From: Microglena sp. YARC
Taxonomy: Eukaryota; Chlorophyta; Chlorophyceae; Chlamydomonadales; Chlamydomonadaceae
NCBI GenBank assembly: GCA_022414725.1
Contig: CM039462.1
Span: forward strand, 17,081,077-17,145,076
Reading direction: 5' to 3'
Length of the DNA: 64,000 bases
Shown: positions 51,951-62,639 of the stretch, piece after piece
How the letters are laid out: every line of letters starts with the position of its first letter
Position numbering within the stretch: position 1 is the stretch's first letter
Position numbers and translations under genes: made by a program
The notes under the pieces: generated by a model
Seen by the model: the letters and a program-made list of their open reading frames with translations, nothing else
What the model was told of the DNA's origin: nothing
The model's database searches: none

Positions 51951-53853
51951 GGGATCCAGTGCCAAGAAGTGGTGGCACTGGCAAAGGGGGCTCCTTCTGT
52001 GGGTCATGCTTGTGATATGGTAGTCAGGAACCCCTTGGTCACTGTATAATTGCTCACAGATTTGTGGATGAAACACCACAAGCACCCCGTCCAGCTTCGC
52101 TAACTTGGAGTTGTTATCGGTAGACGTGCGTTAGAAATTCGGGATGCGGTCTTGAAGATCCAGCCTTACTCTTCCCCCTGCAGCCGTTGGCCGTTGGTAA
52201 CAACCCTGTTTTATAATCTTGACGTTTTTTCTATTTTGACCATGAACGTAAACCCGCATACATGTGCGGACCTGTCTAATGTCGGCCAGACCTGTCTGAT
52301 GTCAGCCGCATATGCACCTGTCACATGATAACGGCCGCAACCCGCAACCCGCTATATATGCATAGAAGTAGTAGCTCGACGTGCATGCGACAGTTTGCCA
52401 AAGTGGTGAGCATGTTTTCTTTCCTGTCTACTCACAGTGCCATCCTTTGCATGCTTTCGCATGCTACTATCTCCCCCCCCACACCCCTACCCCATACCCC
52501 CTGCTTGTTTGTTCTGTTCTGATCTATTATTTGTTGATGCCAATTTTGACCGGGAACCCATGTGGCAATATATGTATGTTGAGCTGTTCTAATATGGTAT
52601 TATTTGGATTTAGAATTTGAATTGTTTCATGGTTCTTCAGCCAACTCTGGGCTGCATACCGTCTGCCGATTCCGAATCCCCACGTGCGATACCCACGGAA
52701 ACCGGGGAGCACACCAGGCGGATTAGTGGTGTTATTTGATGCTGTTCATATGTGTTGATGTGACTATCGGTAATTATTTTTGAGATCGTACTGCCAAGGA
52801 CTTTCCGTCCTTGCATGTCCTGTAATATATTTCTCTACCATCTCCTGCAATGAGTGTTACATGGATACCTTAGAACGGGAGCAAAAGCTTCACGATCCTG
52901 GTAACTACCTCTAGCAAGCGACGTTGTACTTATTATAGATGTACATATTAAAGAACGATCAGTTTCCTCCCATCTATTCTTTACTATTTGATTACTGTCT
53001 TCGCTCTCCCCGGATTCTTTATCCAGAACGACTCAAAAGTTTTATTGTTCATCCTTTTCCCTATCCCCGGTCTTGACTTTTCACTTCTTCTTCTGCAGCC
53101 TTCACTTTCCCGGCCACTAGATAGTAGAGTGTAGAATGGTGGTAGACTAACGTCACCGAAACTATCTTGGACTTTGAGGGAGGGGAATGGGGAGTTAACA
53201 TGCAAGGCTATACAGCGATCCATCGGGTCGCACAAATTAGAGGCCTGCCCACACTAGAGCTCAATGTCTGAAATTAAAAAAAATGGAAGTTTGATTCGTT
53301 CAAAAAACGAAAAGTTGGAAGAGTCAAACCGGGGGGGGGGGGGGGACCCCACCAAATGTACATAACACCTAGCCCATGTTGTGGGAAATCATCTCCTTTA
53401 GTACCCTGCATTCATAAAAACCGAGAGAATGTTGTGGATTGTTTTTAAACACGACCTGAACACAATTACAAATTAATCCAATATGCACCCTAGTCAACTC
53501 AATATTTCAGCTTCCTTATACCGGTTGTTCCTTGCCTTCCTTTAACATCCTTTATAACTGACTTGCCTGGTATTGGCCTGAAAGCTGCATGGGCCTGCTA
53601 CATGAAACCCACCAAAAGGTGTAACTGTAACGCCCACCTGCGCCCACCATGATTATGTCAGCTTCAAGGTGCACTAGCATGCTTCAGTTTGGGCTGAATA
53701 GCCAGCCAGGGGAGCTGCTTAGAAGCTGCTGCCTGTAGCTGCCTGTAGCCTAAAATGAAAGCTATGTAGTACCACCCCAAGGCACCTTGGTTACATGATG
53801 GGCCTCGGTAGGACGGTGGAGCTGGAAGGGGTAGTTCTTACAGAATAGAACGG
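51951..53853. other. Gene-free stretch
   Basis: I see no gene. It holds a dispersed element at 52617-52725 (shared with 28160-28280) and a G run at about 53330-53346. A hairpin family A fragment lies at 53655-53770 (GGGGAGCTGCTTAGAAGCTG then CTGCCTGTAGCTGCC). Confidence 0.5.
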
Positions 53854-53936
53854 CTAAGGCCACTTCACAGCCCTCAAACCTTGGCAAATAGTTTGTTGGG
53901 GCTCGACACTTGCAGTTGCATCATCTCCATCAAGTG

Positions 53937-53971
<35 letters not shown>

Positions 53972-54355
53972 GGCTGTGGCTGGGCTGGTTTGAATCCAAA
54001 GAACTTGCTGATTTTCTGCTGTCCAGAAAGGGTTTTCAGGGCTTTGTACACACAGCAAGATGCTCTGTGCGTCTCAACATCATCATCAGCTGTCGAGACC
54101 TCAACACACAGACAAGGAGGGATTTTCGCCTGATTACCTCGGCAGTCGGCACAACTTCTTGTGCTGCTCAAACTTTTGCGACCCCGCGAATTCAGTTGCC
54201 GACCGAGCACAAAGAGGACATGTGCATTCGTCATTGTCGTCAGATAGCAGGCGGCTACCACTCAGGTCGACATGCTGCCTCTTGGATGGATTTTCGTCGT
54301 GAAAAGACTCCTCGATGGTCGCATTAGACTTAGCAGTGCTAATAGATACATCCAT
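53854..54355 (-). CDS. Small protein with UBZ-like zinc finger and PIP box
   Basis: Proposed exons 54355-54138 and 54064-53854 with a 73-nt intron (GAG|GTAATC ... GCACAG), 142 residues. Residues about 45-70 contain CPLCARSATEF then KFEQHKKLC, a CX2C-X15-HX3C pattern like UBZ4 ubiquitin-binding fingers of RAD18 and DNA polymerase kappa. Then QQKISKFF fits the PIP-box consensus Q-x-x-I-x-x-F-F exactly. A run of 11 Gln and an acidic tail follow. A ubiquitin-binding finger next to a PIP box suggests recognition of ubiquitinated PCNA in DNA damage tolerance; inferred. The exact acceptor is the weakest point; the PIP box does not depend on it. Confidence 0.6.
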
Positions 54356-54909
54356 GCCAAACTCAGATCAGGATAAGCAGCAGATCACCGGTACAGCAAG
54401 GTTTCGAACTTAAACTCGAACTCGAACTTGAATTACACAAAATGGTGTCTGGAAACTATGGTATTAGCACGCTTGCATCAAGTCGAAGACGTTGCACTTC
54501 TCCAGAGATGAAATGGGGCAGCCAAACTGCTGGCTCAAGATATGTCTCGATGTTTAAATTCAACGTCTGAAGCAGTGTCTACATAAGTTGAATTGTTATT
54601 CACTCCGCCCCATATCAAATGCGAGCCTTGAGGAAAGATGACCATGACATATGCCTGCAAAATTGGACCCTGGAGAAATAGCAACCACTCAAGCACTCGT
54701 TCCTTTATTACACAATTTGGCCAGCCAGTGTAGTAAACTCCGCGTCAGAGGACCAACATAACGTTCGAGGTAAAACCGAACCCCACAGGGGCACACCAAG
54801 TTAGTGAAGTAGTGAACCCAACTGATATAAATTAAACCTGTACAATCAGTCAACCCACGTGCTGGGAGCCACAGAATGCTGGCTCCTCCAGTCATCCCAT
54901 CCATCATGC

Positions 54910-55095
54910 CACTAGTGTTCATCTTTTCAGCAGCTTCTACGCAGCTCTATCAAGTTGTTCAGCCAATGCTAATGCAACTTGCTGTGCCTGGAAGCTCACA
55001 GAATTCGCTGTCCAGAATTGTCGAAATCTTGGGCTTAACCCAGTGGCTGGCTCAGGGAGCTGCCTAGAAGCTGCTGCTCGGAGCTGAAAAGAAAA
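54910..55095. mobile_element. Hairpin MITE, family A
   Basis: CTTTTCAGCAGCTTCTACGC on the left and CAGGGAGCTGCCTAGAAGCT then GCTGCTCGGAGCTGAAAAG on the right. Confidence 0.78.
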
Positions 55096-55190
55096 AACTA
55101 TGCATGTTACAACCATTCATCATGCTTCATCAGTACAACAGCTATCTCAGCTGCAAGCAAGGCACATCTGCACGCCACATTCTCCAGCTT

Positions 55191-55275
55191 CGACGAATGG
55201 CTCAATGGTAAAGCTCGAAAAAACAAAAAGGTGCGGGGTCCGAATCCCTACGGACTACTATTACTTTTTTCTGCA
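55191..55275 (+). mobile_element. Short tRNA-like SINE head
   Basis: ACGAATGGCTCAATGGTAAA (A-box-like) and GGGGTCCGAATCCC (B box), followed directly by a TATTACTTTTTT end as in the longer SINEs. The tRNA arms do not pair well, so I call it a truncated SINE, not a tRNA gene. Confidence 0.6.
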
Positions 55276-55282
55276 TGCCCCC

Positions 55283-57458
55283 TTACTGTGCATTCCTCTG
55301 CTCCTCCATCTCTGCCACTAGCGCTGCGTCCGCAACTGCGTTTTTAGCAGCAATTTCCTGTGAGGGGTTTAGGGGCCAGCCGTAGACAGACGACCACACA
55401 CCCTTATACCAATACGTGCCGAACAGAACCAACACATCGGCGGAGTAGATGAAGGGGAAGCTCTTCCAGATGAAAGGCAGGAGGACATTGATTAAGGGGA
55501 TGGCAAGGAAGAGGATATTGAGAGCATCCTTCTCAGTAGCTGTGCACTCCTTGGCTCGAAGTCCGGGGATGGTGAACATCCAGATGGCCCACATGCTGCG
55601 CACAACAAGGATGTGGTTTGTTCAATGGCATGCTTAGGGTTTAGGGTTTAGGGTGGTGAGCATGGAAATATTGGACGTCATACATGTTAAATGGGATGGT
55701 GCAAAATGTTATATGGGATGGTAAACATCAAGATGGCCCACATGCTTCACACAACAAGGATGTGGTTTGGTTACTGGCTTGCTTATGGGTCCAAGGTTTT
55801 GGGTGGTGCACATGGAAATATTGGACGTCATACGTGTTATATGGGATGGTAAACATCTAGATGGCCCACATGCTTCACACAACAAGGATGCGGTTTGGTT
55901 ACTGGCTTGCTTATGGGTCCAAGGTTTTGGGTGGTGCACATGGAAATATTGGACGTCATACGTGTTATATGGGATGGTAAACATCTAGATGGCCCACATG
56001 CTTCACACAACAAGGATGCGGTTTGGTTACTGGCTTGCTTATGGGTCCAAGGTTTTGGGTGGTGCACATGGAAATATTGGACGTCATACGTGTTATATGG
56101 GATGGTGAACATCTAGATGGCCCACATGCTTCACACAACAAGGATGTGGATAAGTTAGGGGCTTGCATATTGGTCGAAGCTATTAGGTGGTGAGCATGGA
56201 AAGATTGGACGTCATTTATGTTCTCGGTATATTGTTTGTATTTAGGGACCGGCATATCATATGATGTCATATAGACCAAAGGCGAGTATGATATCATACA
56301 AACTGCATCATATTATATTGTATATGAGTGGTAACTTAAGCCTAGTCAGACTGCCGGAATCATATGACACCGTACTGTCACAAAGATTTGACGGTTTGAT
56401 AATTTGACGTTTCCGCGGCAAAGGGATCAGCAGGGGGTTCCGCAGAGCCAAACCCAGGCCGACCGGTGGGACAGGGGGGGAAAAGGCTGCCAGTTCGTCC
56501 GTCCTGTATTCACTTTAACAGCGAATCGCGTCGCGTCCAAAAATAAATAAATAATTGAACCATTATTTTTCGTGTCACTACCAGCTGTACGGTTTCATAT
56601 TGTGATTTCCTATTTGTGCTGCACATCATAGTGTTTTTAGTGTAGGAACGAGGTTCCAGCCACCCTTTTTTACCCCGACCCCATGCGTCTCTTGCCCTAG
56701 ATACAAATTCCTACACTGCATCCATTTCTTACCCAAGCAAACGAGGAATGGCTGGCTCGTCCAAGGGAAGATAAGTTAAAAACTGAGCAGTCCCCTGAGC
56801 AAAAATCCAATCTGAACCCCAGCCCCAGCCGACCCCATACGTCCCCTGCCCTACATAAAAATTCCCACACCTCATCGATTTCTTACCCAAGCAAACGAGG
56901 AATGGCTGGCGCCTCTATGGGGCAGATGAGGTGGAAACTGAGCAGTCCTCCAACCAACAATCCAATCTGAACCCCATCCCCAGCCAACCCATACAACCCC
57001 TTGCCCTCATCACACATTCCCACAATGCATCGTTCTCTTACCCAAGCAAACGATAGCCAGCTGGCTCATCTGTGGGGAAGATTAGGTTGAAACTGAGGAG
57101 TCCTCAAACCACAAATCCAATTCCAACCCCAGCAGACCCCATGTGTCTCTTGCCCTAAATACAAATTCCCACACTGCTTTGATTTCTTACCCAAGCAAAC
57201 GAGGAATGGCTGGCTCGTCCGTGGGGAAGATGAGGTTGAAACTGAGAAGTCCTCCAACCACCATTCCAAGCCAAGCCTGGTACTCAAACACCTTATAAAG
57301 GACACTGCCCTTCACTGCTGGGTTCTTTCCCTTGGCAGTGGATGATCGGGGTGCAAAGGTTCCAGCAGCCTGTCGGGAGAACTTGGAGATGTCCTTCTCC
57401 ATTTCACTTTTGCTGCTGGTGGTGGGGGTGGGGGCGTCTGTGGTAGTGGTGCCAGCAG
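55283..57458 (-). CDS. Conserved multi-pass membrane protein, probably plastid, 5' end missing
   Basis: Exons 57458-57191 and 55595-55283 join through the codon of a glycine (GG|C) to give RLLGMWAIWMFTIPGL. Hydrophobic segments: YQAWLGMVVGGLLSFNLIF, GMWAIWMFTIPGL, ILFLAIPLINVLLPFIW and FIYSADVLVLFGTYWYKGVW. The N-terminal part is Thr/Ser-rich with SEMEKDISKFSRQAAGTF, and the C-terminus ends EMEEQRNAQ. The pattern resembles a plant and algal plastid-membrane family of unknown function, but I cannot name it surely. The upstream exon with the start codon was not found. Both junctions of the 1,595-nt intron, and the upstream acceptor, are multiply duplicated. Confidence 0.72.
55600..56240 (-). 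repeat. Duplicated acceptor side of the membrane-protein last exon, 128-bp period
   Basis: Read on the minus strand, copies of the acceptor and exon start (AG|CATGTGGGCCATCT) have exon-first bases at 55595 (real), 55744, 55872, 56000 and 56128: spacing 149, then exactly 128 three times. Copies have AAG in place of CAG, and three of them carry a TAG stop four codons in. About 60 bases of exon are in each unit. Confidence 0.92.
56246..56395. mobile_element. Diverged family B MITE
   Basis: TAGGGACCGGCATATCATAT at the left, ACCAAAGGCGAGTATGATAT inside, and GACTGCCGGAATCATATGAC near the right. It sits between the two junction arrays of the membrane-protein intron. Confidence 0.6.
56700..57190 (-). 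repeat. Duplicated donor side of a membrane-protein exon
   Basis: On the minus strand the donor CTTGG|GTAAGA occurs at 57190 (real), 57041, 56886 and 56732: spacing 149, 155 and 154 bp. The donor is kept in all four while the attached 60-80 bases of exon diverge, for example by frame-breaking changes in the 57041 copy. Intronic filler TGGGGTCTGCTGGGGTTGGA is shared. Confidence 0.92.
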
Positions 57459-58400
57459 CTGCAATCCATGAGGTAACACAGTGAGTTAGGACATGGGAGA
57501 AGCATTGCATGGATTGAGGAGTGTACAACGGGGGTTGGGGCACGTTCAGCAGCCTGTCAGAAGAACTTGGAGATGTCCTTCTCCATTTCACTTTTGTTGC
57601 TGGTGTTAGGGGCGGGGGCGTCTGTGGTCGTGGTGCTAGCAGCTGCAATCCATGAGGGAACACAGTTAGGTAGGAAATGGGAGAATTTGGAGATGTCCTT
57701 CTCCATTTCCTTTTGTTGCTGGTGCTGGGGTCAGGGCGTCTGTGGTAGTGGTGCTAGCAGCTGCAATCCATGAGGTAACACAGTTAGGCAGGAAATGGGA
57801 GAATTTGGAGATGTCCTTCTCCGTTTCACTCATGTTGCTGGTGCTCGGGGTGGGGGCGTCCGTGGTGGTGGTGCTAGCAGCTGCAATCCATTAGGTAACA
57901 CAGTTAGATAGGAAATAGGATAACACAGTTAGTTGGGAAATGGGAGAACACAATTAGTTAAGAAATGGGAGAACTTGGAGATGCCCTCCTCTGTTTCACT
58001 TTTGTTACTGGTGCTCGGGGTGGGGGCGTCAATGGTGGTGGTGCTAGCAGCTGCAGTCCATTAGGTAACACAGTTAGTTAGGAAATAGGATAACACAGTT
58101 AGTTGGGAAATGGGAGAACACAATTAGTTAGGAAATGGGAGAACTTGGAGATGCCCTCCTCTGTTTCACTTATGTTGCTGGTGCTGGGGGCGGGGGCGTC
58201 CGTGGTAGTGATGCTAGCAGCAGCAATCCTCAAGATAACACAATAAGTTAGGAAATAGGACAACACAGTAAATTAGGAACTTGGAGATGTCCTTCACCAT
58301 TTCACTTTTGTTGCTGGTGCTAAGGGCGGGGGCGTCTGTGGCAGTGGTGCTAGTAGCTGCAATCCATGAGATTGCACAGTTAGTTAGGACATGGGGGAAC
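57459..58400 (-). repeat. Duplicated acceptor side of the 57458 exon, seven copies
   Basis: Minus-strand acceptors GGATTGCAG|CTGCTAGC with exon-first bases at 57458 (real), 57642, 57760, 57880, 58050, 58220 and 58356. At 58220 the AG is lost (TTGCTG); the others keep CAG. Each carries about 50-80 bases of exon (ACGCCCCCxCCCCx-AGCACC and GAAATGGAGAAGGACATCTC). Intronic AACTAACTGTGTTATCC repeats separate them. The missing first exon should be to the right. Confidence 0.9.
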
Positions 58401-58689
58401 ACCAGTTAGTTAGGAAATATGATAACACAGTTAGTTAGGAAATGGGATAACACTAGTTAGTTAGGAAATATGACAACACAGTCAGTTAGGAAAAGGGAGA
58501 TGCATTGCATGGATTGAAGAGTGTACAGCGTGGGTTGGGGTTTGAATTCGAGTGCTGGAAAAACAGGTCATTGATAAATTCAAAATTATGGGGGTAGGCT
58601 AGAGGCTTTTGGATAGTGCAGGCAGTTTTCATTACTCTATAAAACTCTGCTGTGACAGCTCTCAAGCAATCGAAAGGAGATATGCCTTG

Positions 58690-58915
58690 TATGCCACTTT
58701 TTGAAGGAACCCCTCTTCAAGGATGTGGGAGCCCCCAGGGTCACCCATTTGTCCTTCCGACCAACCGTTTTACCGAGACGGAGCCTGACACGTCAGCCAA
58801 CGGTCTCATAACTAACTCGCTTCCATTGCCACCTGGCACCTGGCACCTGTCGCTCCGTTGCGAACGCTGACCGCCGATTTGTAGGGTCGCTTGCGACACT
58901 GCATAGAACTTGTCT
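58690..58915 (-). mobile_element. Dispersed element family D, minus strand
   Basis: GGGAGCCCCCAGGGTCACCC, GAGCCTGACACGTCAGCCAA, TCATAACTAACTCGC and GCTTGCGACACTGCATAGAAC are the complement of 1745-1985. Confidence 0.7.
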
Positions 58916-58984
58916 CCAGTTCATTTTATGAGTGTATCATGTTTATAGCGGTACTTACAAAATGACTTAACTTAAGCAGCACTT

Positions 58985-59042
58985 TAGTTAATATGTATAT
59001 ATAATAATAATAATATGTAATATGTATATATATATATATATG
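58985..59042. repeat. AT/TAA microsatellite
   Basis: ATAATAATAATAATATGTAA followed by (TA)n. Between 59050 and 61080 I find only low-complexity tracts (GGT at 59470-59490; GTGGGTGTGGG-type at 60420-60620) and no gene I would defend. Confidence 0.85.
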
Positions 59043-61087
59043 GTAATAATTTTATTAATGCCGTTGGTAAGTGGGTTATGGGGAAACAAAACAGTGTCTT
59101 TCCGTAACACCATGGTGCCCCTAGCAACCTGTGGGGTGCTGCTAGCAGCATTGGGCCTCCAAAAGCAACCCCGAGAGGCTATATCGTGGCACCCCCAATA
59201 CATGTAGGTAGGCAATGCAGCCCTCTAATATAAGCCTAACTTTAAACCTTGGAATTCTGCAGAGCTGTACGCAGAAATTGGAAGCCCTATAAACAACCCT
59301 CGCGCCTCGTAAGAAGGCACACTATTTATTTATTCACTTTAAAACAACCAACCCTCACACCTCGTAATAAGGCTTACAATGTATCACATGATACATGTCC
59401 AGGATATGATATATCGTACGTGAAAACCCTACTCAATTGTCTTTTGTCTCTGTGTGTGTGTGTATGCCGGTGGTGGTGGTGGTGGTGGGGGGCTTTTTGT
59501 CTGTCTGTGTGGGTGTGGGTGGTGACTTAGTCAAAGCAGCAGCAGCACCACCACCACATAGCTGTAAAAAGAACTCAAATGCACCTGTGTAGGGTTGTCA
59601 ATATCATCCTGGTTGCATGAGCATCGGTCAATATGTTGTACGCTATATTGAGAAATCGTAAAATATTGTAAGACATAACACACAGTAATGTACGCTATCA
59701 CATGATACATACTTCCAGGATAATGTATGTGACAACCCTATGCATGCTATTAACATGCATATACCATTTTATTACCATTTATAAGCAGTTTATAAGCCGA
59801 TGAATACGTAGGTTAAACGCATATACACATGCAGTTTGTAAGCATGTTAAACGCGGGTTATAGCCACGTTGTATGCTAGCTATGTGCAAGTTATATGCAG
59901 ATTATAAGCACAATTGCATGGTTCCTTGTTGCTTGGTTTGAATGATCATGATACTGCCCAAGGCGGCGAGTAGATTATTGGCTGAAGCCATGCATACATA
60001 CGAGTTGGGCATGTAGATTGGCCTGTGATTACATTCTGTATTTACAGGTTGGGAGATTACATGGTGATTACATGGTACAGGTCTAGCAAAAGAAGCATTC
60101 AACATAAACCCTGAACTGCCTCGCCCCAGACAGCCTGTCGCCATCCTGTTTGGGAGTGTGGTGTGGTAATGTTCATGCTACACATGTGTACTCCACCCGC
60201 AGACGGTGGACATCCTGAAGGCTGATAGACCATGTAATAGAATACAAATATTACTAGGAGATCAGTCATGCATGTGATTAGTCATACATGTGATCAGTCA
60301 TGCATGTGATTAGTCATGCATGTGATCTGAGACATGCATGGCCGAGCCAGGCAGCCTGCAAATGCAGCAGTGCTACATGCAGCCGTGCTGGCAGATAGGG
60401 TGCTCAATTAAGGGCTCTTGTGGAAGTGTGTGTGTGTGCGTGTGGTGATGGTGGGTAGATGGGCATGGGGGGTGAGTGGGTGTGGGTAGGTCTGGTAGGA
60501 TGAGGGTGGGGGAGGAGGAGAGGGTGAGCAGGCGGGGGTGAGCATGGGCACAACACAGAGGCCACGGGTGGGTGGGTGTGGGCTCAACAAGGGTGTGGGC
60601 GGGCGTGGGTGTGGGCGGTAGCAGTACCTGCTTCGTCCTCGGGAATGGCCCTCCTGAGCAGCACACCCCTGCGGGAGTTGACGAGTGGGCGAGTAATAGA
60701 AACGGCGCGCCCAGTGCACCCTTGCACAGGGGCAGAGCAAGGCATGCGCATGACGTGGTGCATCATTGTCCGGTGAGAAGTTCAAAGACAACCTGTGGTC
60801 CCGACACTGGAATAATTCCAAGATTGTCGTACCGGAGGAGGTACAGGGGAGGGATGCACCACCTAGCTGGCTTTTTGTGAACGACCTGGGCTGGCCAGCA
60901 GTTGGTCGCAGCTGCAGTGCCAAAGAGAAGCGAGGGTATAGTGTGCAGGTCATCGGGTAGCTGCTACTTACCTTCATTTTCGCGTAATTGAGTGTACAAG
61001 AATCAGATCGATACCAACACACTTCTCCGGCCCAATCATAGTCCTGCTCGATTGCTTCTACAACTTTGAGGACGTTCTTAAAGCACC

Positions 61088-62591
61088 ATGGGTGACGCTG
61101 ACGTCGAAGAGCAGAGGAAGAATGTGCTTCCTTACATGCAGAGAGCGCAGGAAATCCAGAGCGCGGATCCAAAGGTTGCCTATTATTGTCGCCTGTACGG
61201 CGTGGACCAGGTGCGCGTGGCTTGAATAGATCGGGAAGTAACCAAGAAACGACATCTACGATTTCTATGAGTCAACGTGTTCTTGGCTGATTGGCACTCT
61301 TCGCAGCGGCATTGTTCGTGAACGAATATATAGACTTCGGCATTGGTGTTATGTTTGCACCCTTTAACCTAGAGTTTACCCACACTACAGCCCCCCCCCA
61401 CCCCACCCCACCCCACCCACCCACCCACCCACCCACAAAAAAAACCACGTACCTAAACCCACCTGCATATCCAACCTACACACATATCTACACTCCCACA
61501 CAGCATCATACTCATCTTAGACACACACTTACACGCACGTACCCAACCCACACTTTACCTGTACCTGAACTGCGGCTCACAATCATCCATCACCAGGCTA
61601 CCGCAAGCCCTCCCTCGAGGAGCTATTAAACACACATGTGTGTCCAGGCTTTCATTCAGTGCTTCATAACGCACCTTAGCATTTGTGAGATGCCACGTTC
61701 GAGCCTTTGGGGGTTGATCTTTGGAGGTAAAAAACATAGATTTCCTTTTCAGCTACGAGCAGCAGCTTCTAGACAGACCCCCTGACTTGCAACCCAGCCG
61801 AAGATAGAGCAACGTCTTGCATCTGGAAGCTGGAAGGATCAGCTTTCCAGTTATGTTCAAACCTTGAGACTGCAAGCAGTTGCTGGCTCAGGGAGCTGCC
61901 TAGAAGCTGCTGCTCGTAGCCGAAAAGAAAAGCTATGCAAAAAACTGCTAATAGCACACCGAGGGCTACTAACAGCACCATGGTTCTATGAAGAGGCACT
62001 AGTTCCTTCAATTGTTTTTCTTTGTGGCTACCAGCTCCATTTTCCAGGCAGCTCCCTGGTCTCGCTCTTCATCTAAACCTCAGCAAACTAGGCACCTGGA
62101 AGCTGATATCGTCAGCTATCCAGTGCTCCTGGAATCTTTGGGTTAGGCCCAGCTGCAGTCTCAGAGAGCTGCCTAGAAGCTGGTGCTGGTAGCCGAAAAG
62201 AAAAACAGAGGTTCCTTCCCTTCATAAATATCCATGTGTTTATCAGAGCCCGTTTCTGTGATACGATTGGTCTAGTGGTATACCAACTCGCTCAACCGAG
62301 GCAGGGTCGGGGGGTCGATTCCATGTACGGTCACCCTGAGCGTTGCAGGTAATTGTCAACCGCGATGGTAGCTTGTCCAGTTGAGGTGGTAGACCGTTCT
62401 CTGCCCGCGGACAGGTTCCCTTAATACCACGCCCCACCAGGCGATATCATTACTTTTCCCCTGTGTTTGCCCTCTACACAGGCTATGAAGATTAAGCCGC
62501 TTGCCAAAGAGATCAACAAATTGCTGGTCGACACGTTGACCAAAATGGAGGTCGAGAAGCCAAACCTGGGCTTGAACAATGAGACAGACAA
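61088..62591 (+). CDS. VTA1: VTA1/LIP5, first two exons (continues past the window)
   Basis: Exon 1 (61088-61210) encodes MGDADVEEQRKNVLPYMQRA then QEIQSADPKVAYYCRLYGVD and Q; exon 2 (62482-62591) encodes AMKIKPLAKEINKLLVDTLT with KMEVEKPNLGLNN, ending in phase 2 at AA|GTGAGA. DPxVAYYCRLY is the signature of the tandem MIT domains at the N-terminus of VTA1 (yeast) and LIP5 (plants and animals). VTA1 activates the AAA ATPase Vps4, which disassembles ESCRT-III in endosomal sorting. About 77 of an expected 300-400 residues are here. Intron 1 holds CA-rich DNA, two hairpin MITEs and a SINE ending about 25 bases before the acceptor. Confidence 0.9.
61388..61440. repeat. CCCACC-rich tract in VTA1 intron 1
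   Basis: CCCCCCCACCCCACCCCACC and CCACCCACCCACCCACCC, followed by ACACA-rich sequence to about 61560. Confidence 0.85.
61736..61937. mobile_element. Hairpin MITE, family A (best copy)
   Basis: Left: CATAGATTTCCTTTTCAGCT then ACGAGCAGCAGCTTCTAGAC. Right: CAGGGAGCTGCCTAGAAGCT, GCTGCTCGTAGCCGAAAAGA then AAAGCTATG. Terminal inverted repeats of about 45 bases. Flanks GTAAAAAA and CAAAAAAC do not prove a target duplication. Confidence 0.82.
62015..62205. mobile_element. Hairpin MITE, family A
   Basis: CTTTGTGGCTACCAGCTCCA then TTTTCCAGGCAGCTCCCTGG on the left, TCAGAGAGCTGCCTAGAAGC then TGGTGCTGGTAGCCGAAAAG on the right. Same intron as the previous copy. Confidence 0.78.
62256..62452 (+). mobile_element. 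tRNA-derived SINE at the VTA1 exon 2 acceptor
   Basis: A box in GATTGGTCTAGTGGTATACC, B box GGGGGTCGATTCC, body TTGTCAACCGCGATGGTAGC, end CACGCCCCACCAGGCGATAT then CATTACTTTT. Best-preserved SINE in the window. Its 3' end joins directly to the pyrimidine tract of the VTA1 acceptor at 62481. Confidence 0.87.
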
Positions 62592-62639
62592 GTGAGACAT
62601 ATTTTTATGCGGAAGATAGACATAGTTATGCCTCAGAAT

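Noticed and set aside
55191..55262. Candidate tRNA gene
   Set aside because: It has A- and B-box-like motifs, but the acceptor and anticodon arms do not pair and the SINE-type end follows. Called a SINE head instead.
60408..61172. 254-codon minus-strand ORF opposite the VTA1 start
   Set aside because: It is antisense to VTA1 exon 1 and ends in CCACCC-type repeats. The plus-strand VTA1 signature explains the sequence better.
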